Below, piece after piece: positions 11,659 to 23,500 of a stretch of 64,000 bases of DNA. The position numbers and the translations under genes were made by a program. The notes under the pieces are model-generated. The model had not been told where the DNA came from, searched no databases, and saw only the letters and a program-made list of their open reading frames with translations. Numbering within the stretch: the first letter of the stretch is position 1; every line of letters starts with the position of its first letter. Source of the stretch: Magnaporthiopsis rhizophila. Lineage: Eukaryota > Ascomycota > Sordariomycetes > Magnaporthales > Magnaporthaceae. The stretch is taken from NCBI GenBank assembly GCA_003049465.1, contig PYSS01000008.1, positions 434,001 through 498,000 on the forward strand. Direction: 5' to 3'.

Positions 11659-13305
11659 TTAAGGGGCCGAGTAGATGAGTTCCCCGCCATCATCACCTCC
11701 AGCCTCGTCGTCGTCTTCATCAGAGTCATATGCATTGTTATCGCTATCGCCGCCGTCGACTTGGTATTGGACTTGGGCTTGAGCAGGAACCACGAGCCCA
11801 ATGTTCCCGATCACCAGTATCCTGTCCCGAGGATCCTCGGTCAGAAACTCGGTGACGGAACCGGGGACCAGCTTGCAGTCGGTAGCGTCGCCGATCCTGC
11901 GACCGTACGAGTACCTGAACTGCCAGGGCCCACGGTAGACGTCGAGATCCAACAGGTTGCGCGGGATGCCGAGCGGTTCCCCCGCCGCCGGTGAGACGCT
12001 ATAGGGCTCCAGCGCAAAGACGCCGCGCGAGCTGACGCCCCAGAACTCGACCTCGATGCGGGGCGGCTGCCAGATCATGGGGTTGGCGCGGTGGAACCAC
12101 TCGAGGCAGGCAAACAGCCGGTGCCACTCGGCGGCCTCACCGCCCGTGGTGTACATGGGCACACTGCCCAGGCGGAATAGCTTGACGACGACACGGAGCC
12201 GGCGCAGCGCGTTGTCGGCGCGCGCCAGGACGCCGAGCAGGTCGCGCACCAGCGGGTTCCAGACCCAGCCGCTGCCCATGGCGCCGCGGCCCAGCTCGAC
12301 GCGGAGCTCGAGGCTGCCGAGGCGCCGCAGCGTCGTGTGGCCGATGAACTGCGAGATGAGCAGCGGGGCGCGCGCGCCCGCGGGCCAGGGAGGGACGCGG
12401 TCGATGACGAGGGTGCGCGCGCGCAAGATCGGTAGGCACTCGGCCGAGATGGCGCGGCAGACGAGGAGGATCCCGGGCGTCTGCAGGCGGATGGTGATTG
12501 GCTCGGGTTTGTTGTCGTGTTGCTCTTCCGCTCGTCCTTCGCCGTCTCTTCTGCCAAGCGCGACCGCGGCCTTGCTGTCTTGAGTGGCGGCGACATCATC
12601 GACATCGACATGGCCTCGACGGCGGGCTTTCATGTCCGCATAGTAGCCGGCGTACATGTCGTACGACGATGGCGGCAGCAGCAGCAGCTCATTGTATATC
12701 TGGTTCCTGATCTCTCCGGGGAAGCAGAACCACGAGTCGCGGCTTCGCCAGCGCAGGAACGACACCCTCGTGACATCATCTAGTGTCGAAACAGGCTCAT
12801 GCCACTCTCTTGCTGAGCCTGTGCCTGTGCCTGTGTCGGCGTTGAACGAGTTCTCATTGTTGTCTCTAACATCCGAGATGTCACTCTCGTCGTCCACTGA
12901 TGTGTTCCCACCGTTGCTGCCACACCCACCAGGAGCTGACTCTCGGAGCGACGTCGTGCACAGCCTCTTGCGGCTGCCGAACGGGTGCGGACCGGGACTA
13001 TCCCGGTTCTGACGTCGACCGCCGCCGCCGCTCTTGTCGTCGCTGCTGCGCGTCGAGGACCGCTGTTCGTGTGGGGGCGGCAGGGTCGCAGCAGCTCCAG
13101 GGGTGAATGCCTGCGCGGCTGAATCCGGGGTGGCGGCGGCGCTAGCCGGCGCGGGATCCAGCGCGAGGGGCGCTGCTGCTGCAGGAGCCAGAGGCGTGCG
13201 GCACGGAGAAAACATTGCGTAGGGGTCCACTGCTGCCGCTAACGCTGGCACCGGGATCGAGGTCCCAAGTCCGGGTGCCTTTGCCAGCGCCATTATTCCC
13301 ACCAT
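11659..13305 (-). CDS. hypothetical protein with F-box/2EXR-like motif
   Basis: Uninterrupted frame of 548 residues; the start is the first ATG of the frame, with a second in-frame ATG four codons later. Residues 1-150 are low complexity (Ala/Pro, then Asp/Ser/Asn-rich) and probably disordered. From about residue 185 the sequence looks globular: SWFCFPGEIRNQIYNELLLLP resembles the F-box/2EXR-type opening motif of many fungal hypothetical proteins (Phe-Pro-Glu-Ile/Leu-Arg-Asn-x-Ile-Tyr). The remainder, rich in Leu, Arg and Trp, resembles the unnamed C-terminal part of that group. The C-terminus is acidic. Members are numerous in Pezizomycotina and mostly uncharacterised; a role as substrate adaptor of a ubiquitin ligase is possible but not shown. 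I do not recognise a specific orthologue. Confidence 0.72.
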   Translation of the reverse strand: MVGIMALAKAPGLGTSIPVPALAAAVDPYAMFSPCRTPLAPAAAAPLALDPAPASAAATPDSAAQAFTPGAAATLPPPHEQRSSTRSSDDKSGGGGRRQNRDSPGPHPFGSRKRLCTTSLRESAPGGCGSNGGNTSVDDESDISDVRDNNENSFNADTGTGTGSAREWHEPVSTLDDVTRVSFLRWRSRDSWFCFPGEIRNQIYNELLLLPPSSYDMYAGYYADMKARRRGHVDVDDVAATQDSKAAVALGRRDGEGRAEEQHDNKPEPITIRLQTPGILLVCRAISAECLPILRARTLVIDRVPPWPAGARAPLLISQFIGHTTLRRLGSLELRVELGRGAMGSGWVWNPLVRDLLGVLARADNALRRLRVVVKLFRLGSVPMYTTGGEAAEWHRLFACLEWFHRANPMIWQPPRIEVEFWGVSSRGVFALEPYSVSPAAGEPLGIPRNLLDLDVYRGPWQFRYSYGRRIGDATDCKLVPGSVTEFLTEDPRDRILVIGNIGLVVPAQAQVQYQVDGGDSDNNAYDSDEDDDEAGGDDGGELIYSAP

Positions 13306-16300
13306 CTGCCTTTCTCTCTTTTTTTTCTTTTTTCCTTTTTATGTTTTCCTCTTGCTTTTGCTTCTCGGTGAGTGTTCGGCTTTTTCTCGCGGTACCTGGG
13401 CTTTCCTCTGAAATCGGTACGTGGATATCTATCAGGCCCTTCAGATTCCAGTCAGCAATGTTGAAGTTGGCATCACCACAACGTGGCCGAGATGCTTTTG
13501 AAGAGATCCCTAGATAGACAGAGATGGCGGGATGAAAAAGATGACCTCTTACTTGGGAATATTCTGAGGTATCTCGATCGGTACGTCCCCTATGACGCGA
13601 AGAAGTGGGCGAGGCAAGCAGTTACCTACCTACCTGGTAGGTAGTCTGGTGGACGCGCACTTAGTTCGGGATGAGGCTAGAACCCCAGTTGACTGGACAC
13701 GAGATCATTGACGCTTGAGTGTGACGGACTGTAGCACCTTCGAGAGCATAGTAGGTGCGTACAGGTGGGCAGACAGCTGCTGCCAAACGTCCACTAACCA
13801 GGCAGCACTTGCGCCCAAGTGCAGGCGATGTTTGGGTGCGTATGGTGAAAAGCAAACGAACTAAGCTTGGTCGTCAGAGCAAGCACGATGTTGCCTGGGC
13901 AGGTCGAAGCCTTCCGAAGGCAGGCGGGGGGGAAAAAAAAAAAAGAAGTGGCAAAAGAGGAAGGAAGGAAGGACACAGGTACCTATCTATCTAGCAGCAG
14001 CAGCCCTTCTCGATCGGACGGAGAAGAGAGCCCGGTGTTTGTGCACCGGGCTGTCAGGCAAACATTCGAGACATTATACCTTTTGCGTAACCATGGCCAG
14101 TGTGCCCTCCGGACCCCGACGTGACACCCCAGCCGGCAGTGGGATGTCCCAAGGCCCATCAACAAACACGTAGGTGTGATGTGGTCGTGCCGTCGATAAG
14201 CACGTACCCGTCGCGGGCCTGCGGGCTGGGCCCTTGTCATTGGCATCTACCTACTGTGACGAGAACGAGTGTGGTGCAGCAGCCCTCTTTCTTTCCTCCT
14301 CCTGTTCCCTCTCCGGCTACAGAAAGTTATCTACCTCTTTCCTGTTCCTCCGTCCTGCAGAGAGAGCCAAGAAATGTGACAGGCCGTCTGAGCTGTCAGG
14401 CTATGCATGTCATCTACCTAGGTACATAGTTTGCCTCCTATGGATCTTTACCGCACCCTCCCTCCCTCCCTCCGCACCGTCACCAACGCCCTGTTGTCGG
14501 CGTCTGCAAGGTTCTAGTGTGCGTAGAATCCTGGGAGCGAGCGCGTGCGTTGCGTCTTGCTGGGGTCCATGGTGCGGCGGCGGGCGTGGATGGCAACGGG
14601 ATTGACAGCGCTGGGGAGAGGGTGGGGGCGAAAATGGGCTAGCGCCATGTGTGTGTGCCGCCGTCCGCCATCACTGCGTTGAATCCCTGGCTGCCGAATG
14701 CCGGATACCTCCAGCTATGGGCTGCAGCTAATCAATAATTCACGCCCACCGTCTGCTCTGATCCTATTTCGGGTTCGGCATTGATCAGAGGAGGTATGGA
14801 GCATAGAGGCAACCGAATATTCCTGGACTAGATACGCAGGAGGCTGTTGTCCCGGTCAAACAATGGGGTACGCCCGCTGTGTTTCCCGGCCCTCACTTCC
14901 ACCGGGGGAAAAAAAAAAAAAAAATGATAGCGAGGGGAAACTGCAAGAGGGGGTGTGGGTGATCTGCGGCGTGGTGGCTGCAGAGCACGAAAAGCAGACA
15001 TAAGACCTCGCGAGGTAGCAGAGAGTGAAAAACGAAGAGCCCCCACCGTTCACCAATGGGATTGGTTGGGGGCGTGGGGAATGGAGGAGGAAGAAGGTGC
15101 GCGGCTGGGCGCTGCAACCGCACCTCTAGGATCAGAGAGGAGAAAGAAGAAGAAGAAGAAAAAAAAAGAGCTGCATGGCTGGGCGTCAGAACACGCACCT
15201 CCAGCACGTCCCTATTTGGGGCCGATAAACAAAAAGCGCCGGAAGCTAAGAAATTGATGCCACCACCACCACATCAGTTCTTCCCTGTCAAGCTCATGCC
15301 TACCTGGCGGTGCAGGGGTGGGTGATGTCGTAGCAATTCGCCGTGCGAGCAGCGAAACATCTCATTCCTTATAATAAACGTGAAATATGTGAGTTAATAC
15401 CCGACCCCAGCACACACGAGCAGGCAAGGTTACGCCGTCCCGCGCTCCCAGCGCCCAGCTGCCTGAGTCGGTGCGCTCTGGGGAGCATGGATTTGATCAA
15501 GGGCCGCCCCCAAGCCGTGAGACGCTGCTGATCCCAAACAGGGTAGAGGTCACACAGTGCAGGCATCCACGCAGGCAGACTAGCAGGGTTGCACACGCTA
15601 GTACTGGGGGACACAGCCCGCCGCCCACTGACTGAGGTCGATGGTCATCAATTGGACGGAGCAGAACGCTCTGGGCTCCCCCTAAACCGGGCGGTCTCGA
15701 GCTTCACAGCATCCCGTCTTCATCTGCATGAGGCAAATTACAAAACATGACGGTTTTCTATTATTCTACTGAGAGCCGCCCCGGCTAGCTGAGCACAGTG
15801 AGCTCGTGTTTTATTTGATCGGATCGTCTCATTCATGGAGGGTACGTAGGTGGCCAGCAAGGGTCAGTGGGCCCCTGGAGGTGCGGGAGGCGTGGCAGAG
15901 ATTGACTTTTTCTGGCCGTGATCCGAACAATAAGCAGCAGGCAAACAGTCCAAGCGCAGACCAGCCGGGCGAGCGAGGAGGCCATGGATCCCCGCACTGT
16001 AACGTACGGTCCCAGGATACGCAGGCGCCCGCTCGCCCCGCCAAAAGGCAAACAGGCATCCCATGGTCAGCACAGTGCCCATGCCCTCAGCATTTGTCAG
16101 TGTGTCAGGGCAGCGAGGGCCCAGAAGAAAAGCACAGTGCCCGCCTCGAGAGGGGCTGGCCGCCAATCGCTGGCAGGCCACGGTGCCGCTCCCACTGGTG
16201 GCGCCTACGCTCCCTCCTTCTCCCGCCGAACGCCCACGTTTCCCACGCCCTCCTCGCTTTCTCGCTGTACACCAGCCAGGGCTGCCCACACCTTTTTTTT

Positions 16301-16515
16301 TTTTTTCAAAACACTCCATACACCTCCTCCACATCCTTGTATCTACACGCCCGCCCACATTTGGTCCTTTGTGAGGGTTGAGGCAGTCCGTCAAAGAGCT
16401 TGGGTTCGAGGCCCAGCGTCGAGGCAGCAGTGTTCCCTCGTGCCGCTTTTTCGACTGCTTTTCTTGTCCTTTGAGCTTTGCGTCTTGGGTTTCGCCTCCC
16501 GCCCGTTTCGCCATC
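13306..16515. other. 3.2-kb divergent intergenic region
   Basis: Lies between the minus-strand F-box-like gene and the plus-strand FAR1 gene. No gene is supported. It contains several TACCTAGGTA-type motifs (13621-13645, 13978-13995, 14414-14428), short A and T homopolymers and the long leader of the FAR1 gene. The first in-frame ATG of that gene is at 16516. Confidence 0.55.
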
Positions 16516-19193
16516 ATGTCGACCAACACTCATCCAGGTCTGACTTTTGGCGTAAGCGGACTCCGACGCGGCTACCCTCCCACGCAATCCCACACGACCG
16601 GCAAGCCCTCACCCTCGCTCCCGCAGCAGCACGCGTCGCCATACCATACACAGGCGTATGCCCAGCAAGCGCAGCAGAGCGGCTATCCTCACCATATATT
16701 CACCACCCCGGCCTCGTCCGTCCCGACCGCCGTCCAAAATGCCGCCCGACAGCAGGCCCCGATCGCCGCGCCGGTCAACGTCTCTCGCCAGCGAGCCATG
16801 CCTCCGCGTCAGATGCCTCCGCCCTCCCAGTCGCTGAACTACCTGGCCCAGGCCATGAACCAGCAGCCCATGAGCCATGGCGTCCCGCAGCAGAACGACA
16901 GTCACATCCTGGCCCGCCAGCAACAGCAACAGCAGCCGCACCAGCACCAGGCACATCAACAGCACCAACAAACCCACCAGACACACGCGCAGCACCAGGC
17001 GCACCAACAGCACCAGACACATTCCCAACATCAACAGCATCAAACACACCCCCAGCACTCGCAACACGCCCAGCATCACCAACACCACCACCAGCAACTA
17101 CCACAACAACAACCACAAGCGCAATCTCATTATCAGCAGCAGCAACACCAGCAGCAGTCTGTTCAGCAGCAGCAGCAGTCTGTTCAGCAACAACCGCCGC
17201 AGCAGCAGCAGTCGCAGCAGTCGCAGTCGCAACACCAGCAGCAGCACCATCAGCATCAGCAACAGCCACAGCCACAGCAACCACAGCATTCGTCCGTCTC
17301 TTTATCTCTTCCTCGACCTCCATCTCAACCTCAGATATCCCAGGTGCAACAAGTTCAGCAAGTTCCCCAGATACATCAGGTGCAGCACTCCCAACACTCG
17401 CAACACTCCCAGCACACTCAGCACTCCCAGCATACTCAACAGGCTCAGCAGACGCAGCCAGTGGCGACTGTACATCCCACGCAAACCCACCAGCAGCAGC
17501 TTCACCAGCAGCCTGTGGGGCATCAGACCCAGATTCACAAGCCTCAGGTTCATCCTTCGGCGGTTCATCAGAGTCAAATACAGCAGCCGCAGGCGCGGCA
17601 ACAGCAGCCACTTAAGCAGAGCGCTGCGCACCAGCCCACTCAGCAAAGCCATCAAGCCCACCAAGCCCACCAGACTCACCAGGGGCATCAGGGGCATCAG
17701 AATCACCAGGCGCAGTCGCAACAAGCCCAACAAGCCCACACGACACCAACGCCTCAGCCACAGCACGCGCTGCCTGTGCACCAAACGCACTCGGCGCATC
17801 AGGTCCAGCAAACCCCGCAGGTCCAGCAAGTGCAACAGGCTCAGAACGTCCAGCAGCAGGCTCAGCAGGCTCAGCAAGCTCAGCAAGCCCAGCAAGTCCA
17901 TCAATCTCAGCAGCAGGTTCAACAGGCCCAGCAGGCTCAACAGGCCCAGCAGGCTCAACAGGCCCAGCAGGCTCAACAGGCTCAGCAGGCTCAGCAGGCT
18001 CAGCAGGCTCAGCAGGCTCAGCAAGTCCATCAACCTCAGCAACAGGCCCAGCAGCAGCAACCGCAGGCCCAGCAACCCTCAGTACAGCAACCACAAACCC
18101 ACCAGGCACAGGCGCGCCAGGCATCGGCGCACCACACGCCTATCCCGCCAAAGCAGGAAACTCCGACTCCGTCGACACACGTGGAGGAGAACCATCATGA
18201 AGACGAGATGGAGATCGACATGACGGCTGAAGATGATGACGGTGACCCATCCAAGCTGTCTGACCCTGCTGTCGTCGTTCGGGAACCGATGGGAGAGCCC
18301 ATGTCGGCCCCGCCAGAGGGTGGCAGCTACCCGACCCTAGATGCGGTGCACAAGTACGTGCTCGCGTACTGCACCTCGGTTGGATATGCAGTCGTCATCG
18401 GACGGTCGAAGAAGACGGTTCCAGGGCTGAAGAAGGTCCTGTTTGTCTGTGACCGCGCCGGAAAGCCTCCGAAGCGCGTCAACCCAGAGCTCCGTAAGAG
18501 GAAAACGTCGTCCCGCAAGTGCGACTGCCAGTTCGGATTCTTTGCCATCGAGCAGAGGACTCAGTGGATCGTGCGGTATCGCCCTGATTCTGCACATCTC
18601 ACCCACAACCATGGACCAAGTCAGAGCCCCCTGCTCCACCCCGCTGCTCGCAAACTTGACAGCAAAATGGTGGCGTCCGTCAAGGCACTCAAGGAGAATG
18701 GTACGCGCCCTACTAGCTACGGCTGGCCTTGTCGAGCTAAATTTTGCTGACCGAGTTGAAACAAGCTGTAGGTGTGGGCGTGACGCAGACACTTGAAATA
18801 CTCCAGAACGAACACCCCAATGTGCCGCTCCTTCCTCGGGACATATACAATGCACGGGCGGCCATCAACCGCAATCCGCAAAAGGTGGCGGCCGGAGCTT
18901 CTGCCGAGAGCAACAAGATGAGCATATACAGCAAGCCCCAGCAATCCAACGAAGACCGCATAAGAGCCGAACTTCGCCGTGAGCTTGCCAAGACTAAAGA
19001 GGATTACGACAAGCTCAAAGCCGACAGCGCCGAGGAGATCGAGCAACTCAAGAAGCAGATCGAGGAGAAGGACAAGATGATCCACAAGTTCGAGATGTTT
19101 ATCGACATCTGCAATCAGAGGGTCATGGTGCAGCGAGAACGGCTGAGCGATGGCAACGAGAACGGAGGTGCTTCCATCGGTCCTGCCCCGTAA
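16516..19193 (+). CDS. FAR1-type zinc-finger protein with Gln/His-rich domain
   Basis: Exons 16516..18700 and 18772..19193; the 71-base intron (GTACGC...TGTAG, phase 1) gives 868 residues. Residues about 130-515 are extreme Gln/His-rich sequence with dipeptide and QAQQAQ repeats. An acidic patch follows (near 560-580). A FAR1/WRKY-GCM1-type DNA-binding fold then spans about 605-697: YPTLDAVHKYV, FVCDRAGKPP, RKCDCQFGF and LTHNHGPS, carrying the Cys, Cys, His and His of the zinc site. A short conserved segment (PNVPLLPRDIYNARAAI) is typical of the region after FAR1 domains, and the protein ends in a coiled coil of about 60 residues. No transposase catalytic domain follows, so it resembles a domesticated MULE-type DNA-binding protein acting as a transcription factor. 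The nuclear role is inferred from the domain. The ATG is the first in frame. Confidence 0.85.
17840..18030 (+). repeat. QAQ-coding CAGGCTCAG tandem repeat
   Basis: Imperfect tandem units of CAGGCTCAG/CAGGCCCAG encode alternating Gln-Ala-Gln inside the FAR1 protein, with two interspersed variants encoding QVHQ. Third-position differences (GCT/GCC, CAG/CAA) show that the reading frame is kept while the DNA repeat degenerates. Confidence 0.85.
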
Positions 19194-20592
19194 CTGTTGA
19201 GTATCTGGGTTATCTACTTGTTCGCCTGCATTGCATTTGCCTTGTCGAGTCGGTTCAAGGACCAGAGCGCGGATTTCCGACGATGGTGGGTTTATATCTG
19301 CCTTTTGGGGGGGTGACTTTTCGTCGATGGCTTTTTTTTTTTGTTTGTTCTTTTGTTTGTCTTTTGTTTCTTGTTCTCTCCATCGCATTTCTCGAGGAAT
19401 TTTCTGAACTGTGTTGTGGGAGCAAGGGCGTTTTGTGAGCATTTTGTTACCTGTCATGAGTCTTTGGGGGAGGGAGGGCACTGTAATATGGGGGACAGCA
19501 AGCACCGCGTGAGGCGTACGGTTCAGTTACGTTCTCTCTGTTGGGGATACGTGTGGAAGTTTATGAGATGTCAGTGAATAAAGGGTTTCAAATGTTCGGC
19601 CTTTCTGTTGGTCTGGTACCGTGTTGGAATGATCATGCAGTCGAGGTTTCGCATTCATTGTTTATTGAGGGGACACAAATTAGGTTTACTGCTTGACTTT
19701 AGGCAGCCACCGGGAAGTTATTTATTCCTGATAGCAGCCCTTGATTCTCTAGACCCTTCACCATTGAGGGCCAGAACCCAGAGTTCATCATCTGGTCCAG
19801 CAGTGCATATAATCCCGCCAGTGCAAACAATAAATGTGAACTGTATTCGGTGTGCCATGTAAAATTTCTCCGTCAGGTCGCAAGGCCAAGGTCCCGACGG
19901 CATATACATGTGAGTCTGATAGGCGGATGGATATCCAATGGATCTTGTATGTAATACGGGTGATCTCCGGAGGGAGCTGCCGCGAATCCAAGCATTGCAC
20001 GGTCCCTTTGTTTGGGTGTGGCTCCAGCCAGTCTTGGGCTGCTTGGAGGGTGTCGTCTCCCAATCTTGCTGCAGGTTTCAGGGACTGACGATTTACTAGC
20101 GGCCAATTAACAGGCGCATGAAGTGCCACACACCCCGTCCCGTCTGTCCCCACACCTGACCGCCACGCGTGGCTGCCAGTCACCATCGCGACTAGGTAGG
20201 CCCTTGCTGCAGCCGCGTAAATGGCGGGAGGGTGCATGTGGAATGAAGGGGAAAGGGAAAGTTATGAGCAAAGCATCACCGACTCCCTCACACTCCTTGT
20301 AGTCCACAAACGACGCACCTTCTATTTTTCTAGTTCTAGCCTTGCTCATCAGAGGAACGGCCCTCGACGCGTGATACCCCATCGTTTTACGTTTCTTCAT
20401 TTCTCCCCGACTCTTGTCCAGGTCCCTTTCTCACATAGCACTTCAGCAAACGCGATCCCTCGACCTGGAATTTGCCTTTCTGCAAGTGCCGACTTTAATA
20501 CACCACCCTATACCCCTCGCGCCATGACCTCGTCGGTTCCCTAGATCAAAAGCAACTATTATTCGCAGCGGTTGCGACAGCGACCGCCGATC
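19194..20592. other. intergenic region, no gene seen
   Basis: 3' flank of the FAR1 gene (with an AATAAA at 19577-19582) and dynein promoter/leader. The part before 20592 is pyrimidine-rich, as is common for fungal promoters. Open frames here are short and overlapping. Confidence 0.6.
19577..19582 (+). terminator. candidate polyadenylation signal (AATAAA)
   Basis: AATAAA about 385 bases after the FAR1-gene stop, followed by T-rich sequence. Placement fits a fungal 3' end, but the motif is short. Confidence 0.3.
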
Positions 20593-23500
20593 ATGGACGT
20601 CGTGCCTTCGACCCAGGCCGTCGGTCCCGGCGCCAACGGCGTAGGACCGCCCTCATTTCCCACCATGGACGGCCAGAAGCTCGTCGAGCATCTGAGGATA
20701 GTGCTCGAGGCCGCCTTGGGTGCCACCCGCCAGGAGCTCGAGGCCCCGGACAGCCTGCTCTCCAAGGTCCTCTACTCCGATACGCTTCACCGATGCACCC
20801 GCTTCGCCAATGAGGCGCAGGTCTCCCTGCTCATCCAGAAGGAGATGACGTCGGCTCCCACGATAGAAGACGCCGATAGTGACCCAAGTATGTCCAGCCG
20901 CGATATCGCGCTCTGACTCTGCTTATGACCGCCACCCCCTTGACGCCCTTTTTTTTGACTAACTGGCCCCTTTCCTTTTTCTGTTGCAGAAGCTCCGGCG
21001 CACAAGTTCAATATAGTCCACGACATGTCGGCCTCGGCAACGGTGGTCGCCTATCTCAGCCTCCTCAAGCGGCCGCAACCGCTCGACCCCAACATCCCGC
21101 TCGTGTCCCAGATTCAGATGTTGAACTTGCCAGGCCCCGCATACCTTGCGTCCACCACGGGAGAACAGGGCCCCTCGGCATCGCCGTTTGAGATCCTCCA
21201 GCTTTACCTACATAATGGCCTTGCGCCCTACTTCGACGCCAGCACCAAGAGTCAGCAAACGGCGACCGGCGCAAGAGGCAGGGCGGATGTGGATGCCAAG
21301 ACTGGTATCCCGGTCACGAAGAAGCGCTGGACGGAGCTGGAGCTGAGCCTGTCCCACCTCCAGCAGAATGTCGAGATCCCCGAGGTCGCACTGCCATTCC
21401 ATCCCATCGTCCAGACGGCGCTGGACGAGGCTGCGTCGCGGAACACCCGGCCGAGCTTGGATCTGATCCCCAGCAGCTTGCTTCACGACAGTCACTTCCT
21501 GAACAATCTCCAGGCCACGGTGAACGGTTGGATCAAGTCCATCCAGGTCATCACCAAGATGACGCGCGATCCGACGACTGGAAGAGCAAACCAGGAGATC
21601 AACTTTTGGCTGTCGATGGAGTCTGCTCTCGAGGGCATTGAGGCGCAACTGAGAGGTGAAGGCGTCATGCTCACTCTCGAGATCTTGAAGCAAGCAAAGC
21701 GTTTCCAGGCAACCGTCAGCTTCTCGGCCGACACGGGCCTGAAAGAGGCCATGGACAAGGTTCAGAAGTACAACCAGCTGATGCGCGACTTCCCGCTCGA
21801 TGAGCTGCTATCCACGACGTCGCTGTCGAGGGTTGAGATCTCCATCGAACAGATATTCAACCATTTAAACAAGAAACTCAAGATCTGCCCTTACCCCATC
21901 CGCCGGTCGCTCGCGCTGGTCGATGCGATATCGGAAGACCTGGACGAGGTTCTGCACCGGCTGCTCCCCGGCACAGAGCTCGTCGACCTGGATTACAATC
22001 AGTTTACCGCTGTTATGAAGTCGACAGAGCAGATCTTTGTGGAGTGGGATGAGAATGTCAAGGAGTTCACCAACGTAGCTCGCGAGGTCATGCGTCGCCG
22101 TACCGAGAAGTTCATCCCCGTCAAGTTCAACCCGAAACATGTCGAGCTCCAGAACCGGCTCAAGTATGTCAGCAATTTCCGTGACAACCATGAGCAGCTT
22201 CGGCGGACCATCTTGAACGTCCTCACGCCCAAGCCCTCGGCGAACGGCTCCGTCGAGGGGCCGAACGGGGCTCTCATGGCGGAGGAGATGGGCGACGTGG
22301 CCGCCATTAAGGAGGTCGAGGCCGCGTGGGAGGGTCTCCGTCACATCGACCTACTGGACGTCTCGAGCGAGGGCACGGCGAGGTGGGCGAGGGCAGAGAA
22401 TGTGTACAACGAGCGGACATCTCGTGTCGAGAATTCTATCATCGCGAAGCTGCGTGACCGACTGGCAACTGCCAAGAACGCCAACGAGATGTTCCGCGTC
22501 TTCTCCAAGTTCAATGCCCTCTTCGTTCGCCCCAAGATCCGTGGAGCCATTGCCGAGTACCAGACTCAGCTCATCGACAACGTCAAGCAGGCCATCGCCG
22601 CTCTGCACGAGCGTTTTAAGCAGCAGTACGGCCACTCCGAGGCCCACGCCATGGCCCAGCTCCACGACCTGCCCCCGGTCGCAGGTGCCATCATCTGGGC
22701 TCGGCAGATTGAGCAGCAGCTGGATGGGTACATGAAGAAGGTCGAGGACGTCCTTGGTGCAGACTGGTCTCTCCACGCTGAGGGTCAGAAGCTGTACTCC
22801 GAGGGCCGGCTATTTCGCAAGAAGCTGGACACTCGCCCCATCTACCAGGCATGGATGGAGGATGCCCGGCGCAAGCACGCGTCGATATCGGGCCTGCTGT
22901 TTAGCGTCCACAGGATCCGTTCGGCCGGAAACACCCTCGAGCTGGTGGTAAACTTTGACCCCCAGGTTATTGCTCTCTTCAAGGAGACGCGGAACCTCAT
23001 CTGGCTCGGCTACGCAATCCCCCACCAGATCAGCAACGTGGCCAAGGAGGCGAAGCGAGTCTATCCTTATGCCGTCAGCCTCATGGAGAGCGTCCGGACA
23101 TTTGCGCAGACCACGCGCCAGATTTCCGAGATGTCGCAAGTCTCGATGCTTCTCAACGGCCACCGCAACGACGTCCAAGCACTCGTCGTCAAGGGTGTGC
23201 CTCTGAAGTGGGAGTCCTTTGTGAACTCGTATGAGCTTCATTTCAACCCCGCCAAGCTGGCCAACGGCACCCTTGACCGGAGCCTGGGCAAGGGCGAGAG
23301 CAAGCATGTCATGTTCATCCGTGACTTCGCCTCCAAGGTCTCTCTGCTGCAGTCCAAGACGGTCACTCTGGCGTCGGTGCACCAGACCATCCAGAAGGCT
23401 TTGCTGGAGCTCGGCACGTGCCCTTACGAGGCCAAGGCGTTCGAGGACCGCCTGGACATCATCCAAAAGGGAGTCGACACGCTGAACCTCGAGCAATACG

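Noticed and set aside
16390..16416. TTGGGTTCGAGGCCCA resembling a tRNA T arm
   Set aside because: No matching A box, anticodon or acceptor stem around it; it lies in the leader of the FAR1 gene.
17302..18075. Leu-rich minus-strand frame that looks like a membrane protein
   Set aside because: Complement of the CAG/CAA repeats of the FAR1 gene read in another frame; artefact of the repeat.
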